Source of the DNA: an uncultured Collinsella sp.
GTDB lineage: Bacteria > Actinomycetota > Coriobacteriia > Coriobacteriales > Coriobacteriaceae
NCBI GenBank assembly: GCA_902469555.1
Contig: CABRDB010000080.1
Location: 1 to 26,028, forward strand
DNA length: 26,028 nucleotides
Reading direction: 5' to 3'
Part shown: one piece after another, positions 1 through 8,639 of the stretch
Layout: each line of letters starts with the position of its first letter
How positions within the stretch are numbered: the first letter of the stretch is position 1
Program-made: the position numbers and the translations under genes
Notes under the pieces: generated by a model
Seen by the model: only the letters and a program-made list of their open reading frames with translations
Databases searched by the model: none
What the model was told of the DNA's origin: nothing

Positions 1-70
1 CCTGCTCGCTACAAACGCTTCGCGTTTGCTTTACGCTCGCACCCTGTCGGGTTCGAGTCCCGGCGCTTTA
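1..70 (+). other. tRNA-like 3' fragment (T-arm) with upstream hairpin
   Basis: Positions 47-65 can fold as a T-arm: stem TCGGG, loop TTCGAGT, stem CCCGG. This is followed by a possible acceptor strand and no encoded CCA. Upstream, CAAACGC (12-18) and GCGTTTG (22-28) form a 7-bp stem with a TTC loop. The roughly 20 bases between that hairpin and the T-arm do not fit a canonical anticodon or variable arm, and the 5' half would lie outside the window. It may be the end of a class II tRNA with a long variable arm, or a degenerate tRNA remnant. The identity is unresolved. Confidence 0.3.
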
Positions 71-73
71 TTG

Positions 74-104
74 AAAAAAGCACGGCACCGTAATGGTGCC
101 GTGC
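74..104 (-). terminator. Rho-independent terminator after tRNA-Gly
   Basis: A 10-bp perfect stem (80-89 with 95-104) has the loop GTAAT. On the minus strand it is followed by six T residues (complement of 74-79). It lies just downstream of the minus-strand tRNA-Gly. On the plus strand only a weak T-rich tail follows, so it could act poorly in that direction on the fragment at the left edge. Confidence 0.8.
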
Positions 105-117
105 TTGTGCTTCTAGC

Positions 118-192
118 TGGAGCGGGCAACGGGACTCGAACCCGCGAGTGTCAGCTTGGGAAGCTGATGCCTTACCACTTGGCGATGCCCGC
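118..192 (-). tRNA. tRNA-Gly (anticodon CCC)
   Basis: Read on the minus strand, a full cloverleaf is visible. The 7-bp acceptor is GCGGGCA/TGCCCGC, followed by a D-arm. The anticodon arm is TCAGC, loop TTCCCAA, GCTGA, so positions 34-36 are CCC. The T-arm is GCGGG, TTCGAGT, CCCGT. The discriminator is T and the CCA end is encoded (complement of 118-120). The anticodon reads GGG glycine codons. A promoter-like sequence lies upstream and a terminator downstream, so it looks like a single-gene unit. Confidence 0.95.
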
Positions 193-205
193 TTGTGTGT
201 TGGCT

Positions 206-235
206 AGTATAACGCGGTTGTCTTGTTCGACACAA
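206..235 (-). promoter_or_regulatory. Promoter of tRNA-Gly
   Basis: On the minus strand a TATACT -10 box (complement of 206-211) is preceded by an 18-bp spacer and TTGTGT (complement of 230-235). The -10 ends about 13 bases before the tRNA 5' end, which suits a stable RNA promoter. The -35 is only a partial match. Confidence 0.55.
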
Positions 236-489
236 GGGTGGTGATGCTTGTTTTAGCTGTGGAGATTCGTTTGAAAATCACGCCAATTGTGGAGACGAGG
301 ACCTTTGACTTCCTGTTCTCCCTATCTTCTACCTGCACTTTTGCTTGATTGTTGTATTTGAGCTCAATTTGTCAGGAATTGGGCAAGCTTTTGGTCAGGC
401 TCCGGTACTTACCCGCATGAACCTCGGGGGTAGCCTCATCCTACGCGTCGCAGCCTCCCCGTGCGGCGCACGAGGGATAAGGAGCAGCC

Positions 490-3400
490 ATGTCCAACGC
501 ACCCACGCACTCTGTCCACAGCGCAATCGCAACAGGTCCGCTGCTCCTGCTCCTCTTCCTGCTTTTCGGCTGCCTGGCACCGGAAGCCGCATTTGCCGTC
601 GATGGCTACGACCAGCTCGGCTTCCGCACTATTAGCGATGATTGTGGGCCCTTCCTCATCGGCAAGTATGAAGCTCAAGACGCCTCGATTGCCTACTGCA
701 TGAACCAGGAGCGCCCCGGCCCCACCAAGCCGGGCGGCCCATGGCTCAACTTTGATCAAGGCTGGGTGTGGCTCGACGACGAGTTCGCGGCAATCGTTTG
801 TCACGGATATCCTACCGCCACGTCGTTTGGCGGTTACCATCTTTCACCCGATCGTGCCCGCGCCGCAACCCAGCTTGCCGTATGGATGCTCAACGGCACT
901 ACCCATGTCGACGGTACCTACTCTTACACGACCGCTCAGGGCAAAACCAAGAGCGGGCACTTTACCGCCGACGATGAAGTCGTGGCGGCGGCGCGGTGGC
1001 TCCACGACAGCGCAAAATCAGGAAGCATCAAAGCCGCTCCGCACCGCGCGCGGCGCTATCTAGGAGCCGTATCGGGCGGCAGCAAACGTCAGGACATGCT
1101 CTATGTACTGCCGGCGGTCTCTGTTTCCTTCCAAAAGCAGTCTGCAAACGCTGCCATTACCAGCGGAAACAATACTTATCAGTTTGCCGGGGCAACATTC
1201 GATGTTTTTGAGAGCGCCAGCGACGCACGTGTTGGCACCATCCAGATGGACAGCAACGGTCGGGCGCAAGCAACACTTCTGCCCAACACAGCATACTACC
1301 TAGTTGAAACGAAGGCGCCGGCCGGCTATGTCCCCCGCCACGATCGCATCGCCTTTACCACGGGGAATGACGGCGGGCGGGTCGCCATTGATGAACAGCC
1401 CGGCACCATCAACCTGCGTATCGTAAAACTCGATACCGCGACGAATGCCGGCCCCCAGGTAGGCTCTTCACTCGCAGGAGCAGAGTTCACGTGTGTGTCG
1501 CAATCAACCCCTGGATGGGCGCAAATCCTCACGACCGACGAAAGCGGTCGGGCCACCCTCGCCGATGTCCCCTTAGGAACCTTTACCATCTACGAATCAA
1601 AAGCCCCCGAGGGCTACCTGCCATCCAACGACAGCTGGACCTATACCGTTGGAGCCGACCAGCTCGGCGATTCAGGCGTGGTCGAGATCGAATCTCGCGT
1701 TTCCGATATCCCCATTGCGTTTAACCTTGAGATTTCCAAATTCAAGGATTACGGCAATAGCGACCAATCCGGCCTGGAGCAGCCGGCGGGTGGTGTTGTC
1801 TTTGAGGTTGTCAGCAACAGCTCTCAGCAGGTTGTTGGCACACTGACCACAAACATCTATGGCTTTGCCTCCACCAAAGATCAGCCCGAAGCATGGTTCG
1901 GCACAGGCAAGCGACCCGCCGGTGTCCACGGAGCCGTCCCATACGACCGTGCCGGCTACACGGTTCGCGAGGTTCCGGAAACCGTCCCCGAGGGTTTTAA
2001 ACGTGCAGGGGAATGGACCGTCGGGGCCAATCAGATTTCCGACGGCGCCGAGCTTCAATATATCGTGGACAACCACGCTCTGTCGACGCATCTCCAGATT
2101 GTAAAACGCGATGCCCAAACAGGCGCTTCTGTTCCCCTAGCCGGATTCACCTTCCAACTCCTCGACAGCAATCACGAACCTGTCTCACAAACTTGCTGGT
2201 ATCCAGCACATGACGTAATGGACACCTTTACGACTGACGCGACCGGGACCGTCACACTGCCCGAATCGCTCGTGCCGGGCACCTATTATGTACGCGAAAC
2301 CTCGGCCAAAGAGCCCTATCTTGTCGGCGAAGAGATCGAGGTAAACATACCCGCCGACATGAACCTAACGCCCGTTGCAGTCGCCTCGTATTATGACCAC
2401 GCCGCGACCGGAAACATCAGGATCGTTAAAACCGATGCCATAGACGGCAGCAGCCTTGCGGGCACCGTCTTTGAGATCCGTGCCTCGGGTGATATCGTGC
2501 GCCCCGACGGTAGCATTGCCGCGCTCGACGGTGAGACTGTCGCGACCGTCACGACGGATGAAACTGGAGAAGCACGCGCGGACAACCTCCCGCTGGGACT
2601 TGGCACCGCACGCTACGAGGTTGTCGAGACTCAAGCGCCGGCAGGCTTCTTGCTCGATCGGACAACCCATATTGTCGACCTTACTTATGCCGACCAGAAA
2701 ACACCCGTTGTAGAAGCACGGCTTAACGTATCCGACGATTACACCAAGGTTGATATCTCCAAGGTCGATGCAAGCGGTGAGCAGGAAGTGGAAGGCGCAC
2801 AACTCACCTTATATGGTCCCGATAAAACCGAAATAGACTCCTGGACCTCATCCGACAAGCCACACCGCGTCGAACATCTTGCACCCGGCACCTACTCGTT
2901 GCGCGAAATGATGTCTCCGCGGACCTATGACCTTGCCGAGGAAATAACGTTTGAAATAAAGGATACGGGAGAAGTCCAAACCGTCGCGATGAAGGATGCG
3001 CCCATCGAGATCAAGGGACAGGTCGACAAGCGTCAGGAACTTGTCCAACCTATCGAAAAGGGCCTGTTGGCTAACGGCGATGGTAAAAACCGCGCCACGA
3101 CGCAAACCAATAGTGATGGGCTTTTCTCCTATACCATCGATGCTCGAAACGATTCCGCTACTTGGGTTGATGAGTTTACGATTACCGATGATCTTGAGTG
3201 CGCCAAAGACGGCACAGCGAGATTCATCTCAATCGAAACCCCCGTCGCCATCGGCGACCTCAACGGTCTGTGCAACGTATGGTATCGCACGACGCCGTTG
3301 GACTCGACAGACGTCGGTGAGCCGGCAAACGCGACACTTGACGATGGGCACGAAAATCCTTGGCTTGAGTCCGACGAAGTAAAAGAGAGCCTTGGTGAGG

Positions 3401-3921
3401 ACTGTCGCCTCGTCGATTACGACGGCTGGCGCCTCTGGAAGGCGGATGTCTCGACCACGGAATCCACCACACTCGAGGCGGAAGAGCTCGACCTTACACC
3501 CAATACCGTCGTAACGGGCATTCGAATTGAATACGGTGCGGTAGCCGCCGACTTTACGACTCGAAGCGATGCGGATTCTTGGACCCGCGATGATCTCAAA
3601 GATGAGCACGACGACCTTGACGATGCCAAAGCAATCCTTGGCACAGACGCTCGGGGCGCAGTCGTGCACATGCAGGCAACGTCGGCTTATACGCCCCAAA
3701 CTGCACTCACCAACAGCGCACGCGTCGATCTTTGCCGCAACGGCGGCGGCGATAAACTTGAGTCACATGACGAGGACTGTGTCATTCAACGCTGTACCCT
3801 ACCGCAGGACCTACCGGCAACAGGAGCAGTTCCCATCGCCGCTTGCATCACCGCGTTCCTGACCTCGGGTGCCGCAGCCCTATGGTTCGCTCGCCTTAGG
3901 TCGATCCCAAAGAAGCGCTAG
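490..3921 (+). CDS. LPATG-anchored thioester-domain adhesin with Cna-B repeats
   Basis: This 1143-residue protein is predicted to be sortase-anchored on the cell wall. A signal peptide covers residues 1-36, with cleavage likely after AFA. A thioester domain follows: Cys70 (in AYCMNQ) and Gln128 (in TQLAVW) are the pair expected to form the internal thioester, which in this family can bond covalently to host ligands. Five to six Cna-B/SpaA-like domains follow. They start near candidate isopeptide lysines K216, K313, K417, K539, K647 and K758 and close with E-x-x-AP-x-GY type strands such as ETKAPAGY, ESKAPEGY and ETQAPAGF. A longer stalk domain (about 840-1095) is not recognised. The C-terminus has LPATG at 1108-1112, a hydrophobic helix and a basic tail. 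AAGGAG lies seven bases before the ATG. LFGC in the signal peptide resembles a weak lipobox, but LPATG argues for sortase. No sortase gene is in the window. Confidence 0.9.
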   Translation: MSNAPTHSVHSAIATGPLLLLLFLLFGCLAPEAAFAVDGYDQLGFRTISDDCGPFLIGKYEAQDASIAYCMNQERPGPTKPGGPWLNFDQGWVWLDDEFAAIVCHGYPTATSFGGYHLSPDRARAATQLAVWMLNGTTHVDGTYSYTTAQGKTKSGHFTADDEVVAAARWLHDSAKSGSIKAAPHRARRYLGAVSGGSKRQDMLYVLPAVSVSFQKQSANAAITSGNNTYQFAGATFDVFESASDARVGTIQMDSNGRAQATLLPNTAYYLVETKAPAGYVPRHDRIAFTTGNDGGRVAIDEQPGTINLRIVKLDTATNAGPQVGSSLAGAEFTCVSQSTPGWAQILTTDESGRATLADVPLGTFTIYESKAPEGYLPSNDSWTYTVGADQLGDSGVVEIESRVSDIPIAFNLEISKFKDYGNSDQSGLEQPAGGVVFEVVSNSSQQVVGTLTTNIYGFASTKDQPEAWFGTGKRPAGVHGAVPYDRAGYTVREVPETVPEGFKRAGEWTVGANQISDGAELQYIVDNHALSTHLQIVKRDAQTGASVPLAGFTFQLLDSNHEPVSQTCWYPAHDVMDTFTTDATGTVTLPESLVPGTYYVRETSAKEPYLVGEEIEVNIPADMNLTPVAVASYYDHAATGNIRIVKTDAIDGSSLAGTVFEIRASGDIVRPDGSIAALDGETVATVTTDETGEARADNLPLGLGTARYEVVETQAPAGFLLDRTTHIVDLTYADQKTPVVEARLNVSDDYTKVDISKVDASGEQEVEGAQLTLYGPDKTEIDSWTSSDKPHRVEHLAPGTYSLREMMSPRTYDLAEEITFEIKDTGEVQTVAMKDAPIEIKGQVDKRQELVQPIEKGLLANGDGKNRATTQTNSDGLFSYTIDARNDSATWVDEFTITDDLECAKDGTARFISIETPVAIGDLNGLCNVWYRTTPLDSTDVGEPANATLDDGHENPWLESDEVKESLGEDCRLVDYDGWRLWKADVSTTESTTLEAEELDLTPNTVVTGIRIEYGAVAADFTTRSDADSWTRDDLKDEHDDLDDAKAILGTDARGAVVHMQATSAYTPQTALTNSARVDLCRNGGGDKLESHDEDCVIQRCTLPQDLPATGAVPIAACITAFLTSGAAALWFARLRSIPKKR

Positions 3922-3928
3922 CGCGATC

Positions 3929-3966
3929 AAAAAGCGGGCGAGCCAGTCCCCCGGCTCACCCGCTTT
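3929..3966 (-). terminator. Terminator between converging genes
   Basis: The stem 3933-3944 pairs with 3953-3964. Read on the minus strand the one non-Watson-Crick position is a G-U wobble and a run of five T follows (complement of 3929-3933), so it suits the minus-strand operon ending at 3988. Read on the plus strand that position is a mismatch and the tail is weaker, but it may also end the adhesin transcript. Confidence 0.75.
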
Positions 3967-3987
3967 CAATCATGTAAATCGCCGTAT

Positions 3988-4206
3988 CTACTCTGCAGAC
4001 GAAGATCCACCATCAACGATTGCTTGCTCGGACTCAGGAATCCCATCAGCACCCGTACTCTGTTCTTGCTCCACCTCTTCGCTGATTGCGGAAGCGGGGG
4101 TCGAGCCCTTTGCGCCCACGATGTAGGCAGCCCCAAATCCTAACGCAATGGCAATCAAGGTCAAAATCACGTAGACAGGCCAATGGCGCTTAATATACGA
4201 AAACAC
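3988..4206 (-). CDS. Small single-pass membrane protein, unknown function
   Basis: This 72-residue protein has a basic N-terminus, one hydrophobic helix (about residues 11-31, rich in V, I, L, A and G) and an acidic Ser/Glu-rich tail of about 40 residues. It starts at GTG with AAGGAG five bases upstream. The long M28-like membrane protein gene ends 21 bases before it on the same strand, so the two are probably co-transcribed. No family was recognised. The N-in/C-out topology is inferred from positive charges (MFSYIKR) before the helix. Upstream and downstream signals fit a real gene despite its small size. Confidence 0.7.
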   Translation of the reverse strand: MFSYIKRHWPVYVILTLIAIALGFGAAYIVGAKGSTPASAISEEVEQEQSTGADGIPESEQAIVDGGSSSAE

Positions 4207-4227
4207 GTTGACTCCTTAGAGCTCCGT

Positions 4228-7200
4228 CTACGAACGGCGGATAACCTCGGTCACGACCTCGGATACCGTAGCAATGTTCGTCGGGTTGACATTGTGGGGC
4301 AGGTCGTCCTCGGTACGAGCGCAAGCCAGACGCGTGCCGTCCACGCCGGCGATGGTAAGGGCTCGGCGGCTCGCCTCGAGCGCGGCATAGGCATCGGTCT
4401 TGGCATAGGGCATCTCGAGCGCGCCACAATCGACATGGAACGACTTGCAGACCTTGCTGACCAGGTTCATGATGCGGCGATCGCCCTTGAGCAGTTGTTG
4501 TTCGCCCTCGACCGTCACCACCGAAAGCCTACCGGCGCCGACGGATTCAAGATTGATAAAGAATACGCCGCGGAGCTTATCGCGATGCGAAGCCAAGAAG
4601 GCCTTCATGCCAGCGCCATCACAATCCGAGGCGCCCGTTGCCACAAACCAGATATCGTGACCGAGCAGCTCATCATCGCCCATAGAGGCGACAGCCGAGA
4701 GCATATCTTCGGAAGAAGCGCCATCGGAAGACGTAGCGCCACCCTTCCAGCCATCGTTATCGTCCTCGAAGTTATCCCACGAACCGATACCGCGACCGGA
4801 CTTCTTGGCATCGTAATCGTCTTCGACGCCCAGCCAGTCACTCATGCTGTCCTGCTCGTTTTTCTTTTTACGGCCGAACAGACCACCCAGGCCGCGCTTA
4901 CGAGACTTGGGTGCCGCCGGGGCGGGAGCCGAAATGGTCTCGATCGGCTGTGCGCCCGACGCAACGGGCATAGGAGGCGCAACGGGTGCCGATGTGGGTT
5001 CGGGGCCTTGGGCGGTAGCAAAGGGGTCGTTGACCTGTGCGGAGGGATCGGGAAGGTCGAACAGCGACGTGCGAGACGCAACGTTTGCCTGCTTCATAGA
5101 CGGCAGCGACGGATCGGGGACCGAAGCCAGCGGAGACGAGGAAGGTGCAGGCGACGGTGCCGACGCCGGATCGGGAACATTCATCTGCGGGCGCGGCGAT
5201 GCCTGGGAGGAAATCTGGGCCATAAGGGAATCGACCGTTTCGTCCTGGGTGGGAGCGACATTGGCAACCGTGGCACCGGAACCACTCGGGGTCGGCATGG
5301 TGAAAATCTGCGTGGAATAAGGCCTCGACTCATCCGTCTCGGGAGTCTCGGAAACCGCAGGCACTTCCTCCTGCTCGACCTCGGTCGAATCATCTTGCTC
5401 GGCTGCCGCGTATTGCTCTTCGTCAGAGTTGGCCTCGACGGGCTCGTCCTCGGCGGCATCTTGGATTTCGGCAGCATCAACAGGCTCGTCATCGTCTGCC
5501 GCGTCGCCCTGCTCATCGGAAACAGGAAGGGGCTCGGCAATCGCGGTGCCCTGTTTTTCAAACGTTATCGTGGAATCGAACTGCGCGGCATCAAACGACA
5601 TGGTGCTATCGACGTGCTGCTGAGCCTCGAAAGACGTCGTCGCTTCAACAACATCCGCGGACGCCGGTTGCTGGGACTCAAAGGACGTTGTAGCTTCGGC
5701 GGCTTCGACGGGCGCGGACTGCATAGCCTCGTTCTGCTCGAACTCTTGCGCCGCGAGCTCACGTGCCGCCTCGGCTGCCTGCTGCTGAGCGATAGCCTCC
5801 TGCTCGGCAGCCTCGCGTGCGGCAGCGCGCTTCTCCTCGAAATCGTCGACAAATTTCTTGCCCTTTGCAAACGCACCCTTAAAGAAGTTGGAAGCGCTGG
5901 CGCCAATCGACGAGAACGCGGATGCAATGTCGGCATGCGGCGTTGCCGCGGGAATCTCGGCCGAGAAATCAGTATCGCTCTCGTAAGACACGCGCCTCGG
6001 TTGTTCAACGTAATCGTCGTCAGACTCGTCCGCAACGTCTTGCGCCGGTGCGGCGGGAGCCAAAATGTCCAGTCCTGCCGCGGGATCGAACGCGGACACC
6101 GCCTCGGGATCGGCAACGGCAGCGGTAACCGCGGCAGACTCATCATCCGCAGCGACAACGGGCGCAGGCGCAGCCACGACGGGGGCAGGCTCGGGCTCAA
6201 ACGTTGGCTCCTCGCCCTCCTCGTAATCGAGCGTGCAGGACTCGGGAAGCATTCCGAGCGCACGGATGGCATCCGAACCAAAGCGGATGTTGCCGGCGGC
6301 GTTGCGATAGAGCTTGGGCTCGGGCTCGGCAGACTCCTCCGCCGGCTCGGCAGCGGGAACCTCGTCATTGAACTCTTCGGCTTGGGCAGCCTGATTCTGA
6401 TCCTCGGGCACGATAGCGCCGATCAGCGTCTCGTCGGCAGACGCACCCTCAAAGCCCTCGATTTGCTCGTCGAAAGCCTCACCCTGTTCGGGCTCGGTCT
6501 GAGCGTCGGGAGCAATCGGCTGACCGAATTCGTCCTCGGCGTAGGTAGGCTCTTCATACTCGATGGTGTTGCCGTAGTCGTTTTGCTGCTGGGCCGCGGC
6601 ATATTCCGCCGCTGCGCGCGCCATTTCCTCGGCACGACGCTTCTGCTCCCCAAAATAGGTATCGAACGGAACATCGTCGGGAAACTCGTTTTCGCCCTGG
6701 AAGGGAGCAACGTTGTCCATAACGCCGAGCATAGCGGCGACAGAAGACTTGTTGCACACCGCGCCAGACGTATAGGGAAGAATGTGGCGGTTAGAGATGA
6801 TGTTTACCGCGTTGGCGAGTGCAACGAGGGAAGCGAGGATCGCGACAATCCACAGCAGAACCTTGAGCGCGCCGGGGAGCGGCAGAATACGCAGGATGGC
6901 AACGGCAGCGGGGGCAACCGTGGCAACGGGCAACAGCTTGGCGATGAGCGCACGATACGAAGCATAAGGCTCGCGGGCGAGCAGCTCAGCACGGGGAGAG
7001 TCGTAGTGTGCGACAACGACCACCGGGCGGTTACGCGGGGACGCGAGCGGGCCCGAGGCCTTGTGGTAGGCGATGACATTTTGGCTCACGCCCGTCTTGC
7101 CCAGGCGCGAAACCACGGGGTGGCCCGTGCGCTCGAGCACGTAAAGAACGGCGCCGACAATGGCCAGCAAGGTGCCGACCAAGCCGATACCGCCGCCGAT

Positions 7201-7419
7201 GCCCATCAGCAGGGCGCCGGCAAACGCAAGAATACCGGTAACGGCAAATGCCAACCTACTGGGCGCCGGGGCATTGAACTCCTGAACCTCGGGGTCAAAG
7301 CCGTGGTTGCGGAAGATCTGAGCGATATCTTCGGCAGCCAAGCGCTCTTCTTCGCTGCATGCCGGCGTAATGCCGGTGTTCTGCAGCAGGTGGTTAATAT
7401 AGTTCTGGGTGTTCGCCAT
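4228..7419 (-). CDS. Divergent M28-peptidase-like membrane protein with a long disordered insertion
   Basis: This 1063-residue protein begins at the ATG at 7419, preceded by GGAG. A start 50 codons further upstream lacks such a site and adds an unlikely N-terminus. Residues 1-50 are soluble. Two hydrophobic helices lie at about 55-96 and two more at about 158-205. Between them is VVVVAHYDS (H138, D140), like the first metal ligand of M28 aminopeptidases. GAVCNKSSVAAML (219-231) aligns with the M28 segment that normally carries the bridging Asp, here Cys. Residues about 240-915 are acidic and low in complexity, with a likely coiled coil near 525-565 and a basic patch near 850. The fold resumes at about 921 (WFVATGASD, NLESVGAG, final DLPHNV). 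The usual Glu-Glu pair is Ser-Asp. Peptidase activity is therefore doubtful. It is probably co-transcribed with the small membrane protein gene downstream. Confidence 0.75.
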   Translation of the reverse strand: MANTQNYINHLLQNTGITPACSEEERLAAEDIAQIFRNHGFDPEVQEFNAPAPSRLAFAVTGILAFAGALLMGIGGGIGLVGTLLAIVGAVLYVLERTGHPVVSRLGKTGVSQNVIAYHKASGPLASPRNRPVVVVAHYDSPRAELLAREPYASYRALIAKLLPVATVAPAAVAILRILPLPGALKVLLWIVAILASLVALANAVNIISNRHILPYTSGAVCNKSSVAAMLGVMDNVAPFQGENEFPDDVPFDTYFGEQKRRAEEMARAAAEYAAAQQQNDYGNTIEYEEPTYAEDEFGQPIAPDAQTEPEQGEAFDEQIEGFEGASADETLIGAIVPEDQNQAAQAEEFNDEVPAAEPAEESAEPEPKLYRNAAGNIRFGSDAIRALGMLPESCTLDYEEGEEPTFEPEPAPVVAAPAPVVAADDESAAVTAAVADPEAVSAFDPAAGLDILAPAAPAQDVADESDDDYVEQPRRVSYESDTDFSAEIPAATPHADIASAFSSIGASASNFFKGAFAKGKKFVDDFEEKRAAAREAAEQEAIAQQQAAEAARELAAQEFEQNEAMQSAPVEAAEATTSFESQQPASADVVEATTSFEAQQHVDSTMSFDAAQFDSTITFEKQGTAIAEPLPVSDEQGDAADDDEPVDAAEIQDAAEDEPVEANSDEEQYAAAEQDDSTEVEQEEVPAVSETPETDESRPYSTQIFTMPTPSGSGATVANVAPTQDETVDSLMAQISSQASPRPQMNVPDPASAPSPAPSSSPLASVPDPSLPSMKQANVASRTSLFDLPDPSAQVNDPFATAQGPEPTSAPVAPPMPVASGAQPIETISAPAPAAPKSRKRGLGGLFGRKKKNEQDSMSDWLGVEDDYDAKKSGRGIGSWDNFEDDNDGWKGGATSSDGASSEDMLSAVASMGDDELLGHDIWFVATGASDCDGAGMKAFLASHRDKLRGVFFINLESVGAGRLSVVTVEGEQQLLKGDRRIMNLVSKVCKSFHVDCGALEMPYAKTDAYAALEASRRALTIAGVDGTRLACARTEDDLPHNVNPTNIATVSEVVTEVIRRS

Positions 7420-7616
7420 GTGCGCTCCACATCCATAATCCGACAAATAGGCCCAATGCATGCACATTAGAACCGTATATAGTCGAAAGTATACCCCGAG
7501 CGAGCGCAAACGACCGAATTCGGGCCATCTTAACGCCCCGAGCGGACAAGGATATAGCCTAATCTCCATATCGGACTAAAATCATGGCAGCAAACCACTT
7601 CTCATGCGAGGACTCT

Positions 7617-8639
7617 ATGACGGCAAGCGACACGACCGAGACAATTAAAAAGGGAAATTCGGAGCCCAGTTTCGATAAAACGGCTCAGCGCATCCTCAAT
7701 CTTTTCTTTGTGCTCAATAGCTCCCCCGAACCGCTGACGGCCGAGCAGATCGTCTTGGATTCTGACCTGGGATATGGCTCGGGCAATATCGACTCGGATA
7801 AGCGCAAGTTTCGACGCGATCGTGACAAGCTGCTCGAACGCGGCATCTTAATCAAGGAGGTTCGCCCCACCGGCGCGCAGGAGACCGAGGAAAGCTCGTG
7901 GACAATCGACCGCGAGCACACGTTTGCGGCAGGCGGCCTCATTACCGCAGACGACGCCGATATCCTGCTCAACGCCATCGACCAGACACTAGCGGCCGGC
8001 TCATCCACTTTTGCCGCACCGCTTGCCGATATTCGCTCCAAGATTGCCTATCTCACCGGCAGGACGACGGTAGACGAGGCGCCGATCAGCCGCTCTCCCA
8101 CCGTCGATGCGGTTTGGAGCGCCTTTGCCGAGCGATGCGCGCTGCGATTTTTATATCAGAACGGACGCGGCGAGCAGAGAGAACGTACCGTCTGCGTCTA
8201 CGGCATGTTCGAGCGCGAGGGCGTGGCTTACTTCTGCGGCCTCGACAACGTCACCGACGACATCAGGACATTCCGCTGCGACCGTATCGTTCGCGCTTGG
8301 CGTCCTTCGAAGGCCTACGTCATCCCCGCGGACTTCAACCTCAGCGACTACCTGTTCTTTGAATTCGATTTTGCCGACCGACCGCCCGTTGCAGCCACGT
8401 TCTCATTCGCCCCTCAGACGCAGATCGATATGATCAACGGTCTCACGCGTGGGCGAGGTGAGCTCGTACACACCGATGTGGGATGGACCTGGACCGTTGA
8501 CGTGCGCGATCTTGAAGCCGGCGCCTCATTTTGCATGGCCCACGCCATGGACGGCATGAGGCCCGTGGCCCCCAAATCGCTCAAACAGGCGTGGAACCAC
8601 CTCATTGAAAGGACGGTGCACGAGTATGCCCGTGCGTAA
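7617..8639 (+). CDS. WYL-domain transcriptional regulator (first of tandem pair)
   Basis: This is a 340-residue protein with an N-terminal helix-turn-helix region (about residues 18-85, including RILNLFFVLNSS and a charged helix KRKFRRDRDKLLERG). A WYL-type sensing domain sits in the middle (about 175-250), and a C-terminal extension follows. WYL proteins are usually DNA-binding regulators that respond to nucleic-acid or nucleotide ligands. The arginine-rich FRCDRIVRAW segment matches the end of the WYL fold, although the motif itself reads AYFCG here. The ATG at 7617 has GAGGA four bases upstream. An in-frame ATG at 7584 has no visible ribosome site and was not chosen. Its end overlaps the next WYL gene by 14 bases, so the two are probably translated together. 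Its targets are unknown. Confidence 0.85.
   Translation: MTASDTTETIKKGNSEPSFDKTAQRILNLFFVLNSSPEPLTAEQIVLDSDLGYGSGNIDSDKRKFRRDRDKLLERGILIKEVRPTGAQETEESSWTIDREHTFAAGGLITADDADILLNAIDQTLAAGSSTFAAPLADIRSKIAYLTGRTTVDEAPISRSPTVDAVWSAFAERCALRFLYQNGRGEQRERTVCVYGMFEREGVAYFCGLDNVTDDIRTFRCDRIVRAWRPSKAYVIPADFNLSDYLFFEFDFADRPPVAATFSFAPQTQIDMINGLTRGRGELVHTDVGWTWTVDVRDLEAGASFCMAHAMDGMRPVAPKSLKQAWNHLIERTVHEYARA

Noticed and set aside
26..244. 72-codon frame at the left edge
   Set aside because: It reads through the terminator and the tRNA-Gly gene; the NGTRTREC-type peptide is the usual artefact of translating a tRNA.
4183..7470. 1095-codon plus-strand reading frame opposite the M28-like gene
   Set aside because: It has no ribosome site, an arginine/glycine-rich composition typical of an antisense shadow, and no recognisable domain. 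The minus-strand gene has membrane helices, family motifs and a good start.
7420..7569. 50-codon upstream extension of the M28-like gene
   Set aside because: It lacks a ribosome site and covers a promoter-like TATACT. The internal ATG at 7419 has GGAG at proper spacing.
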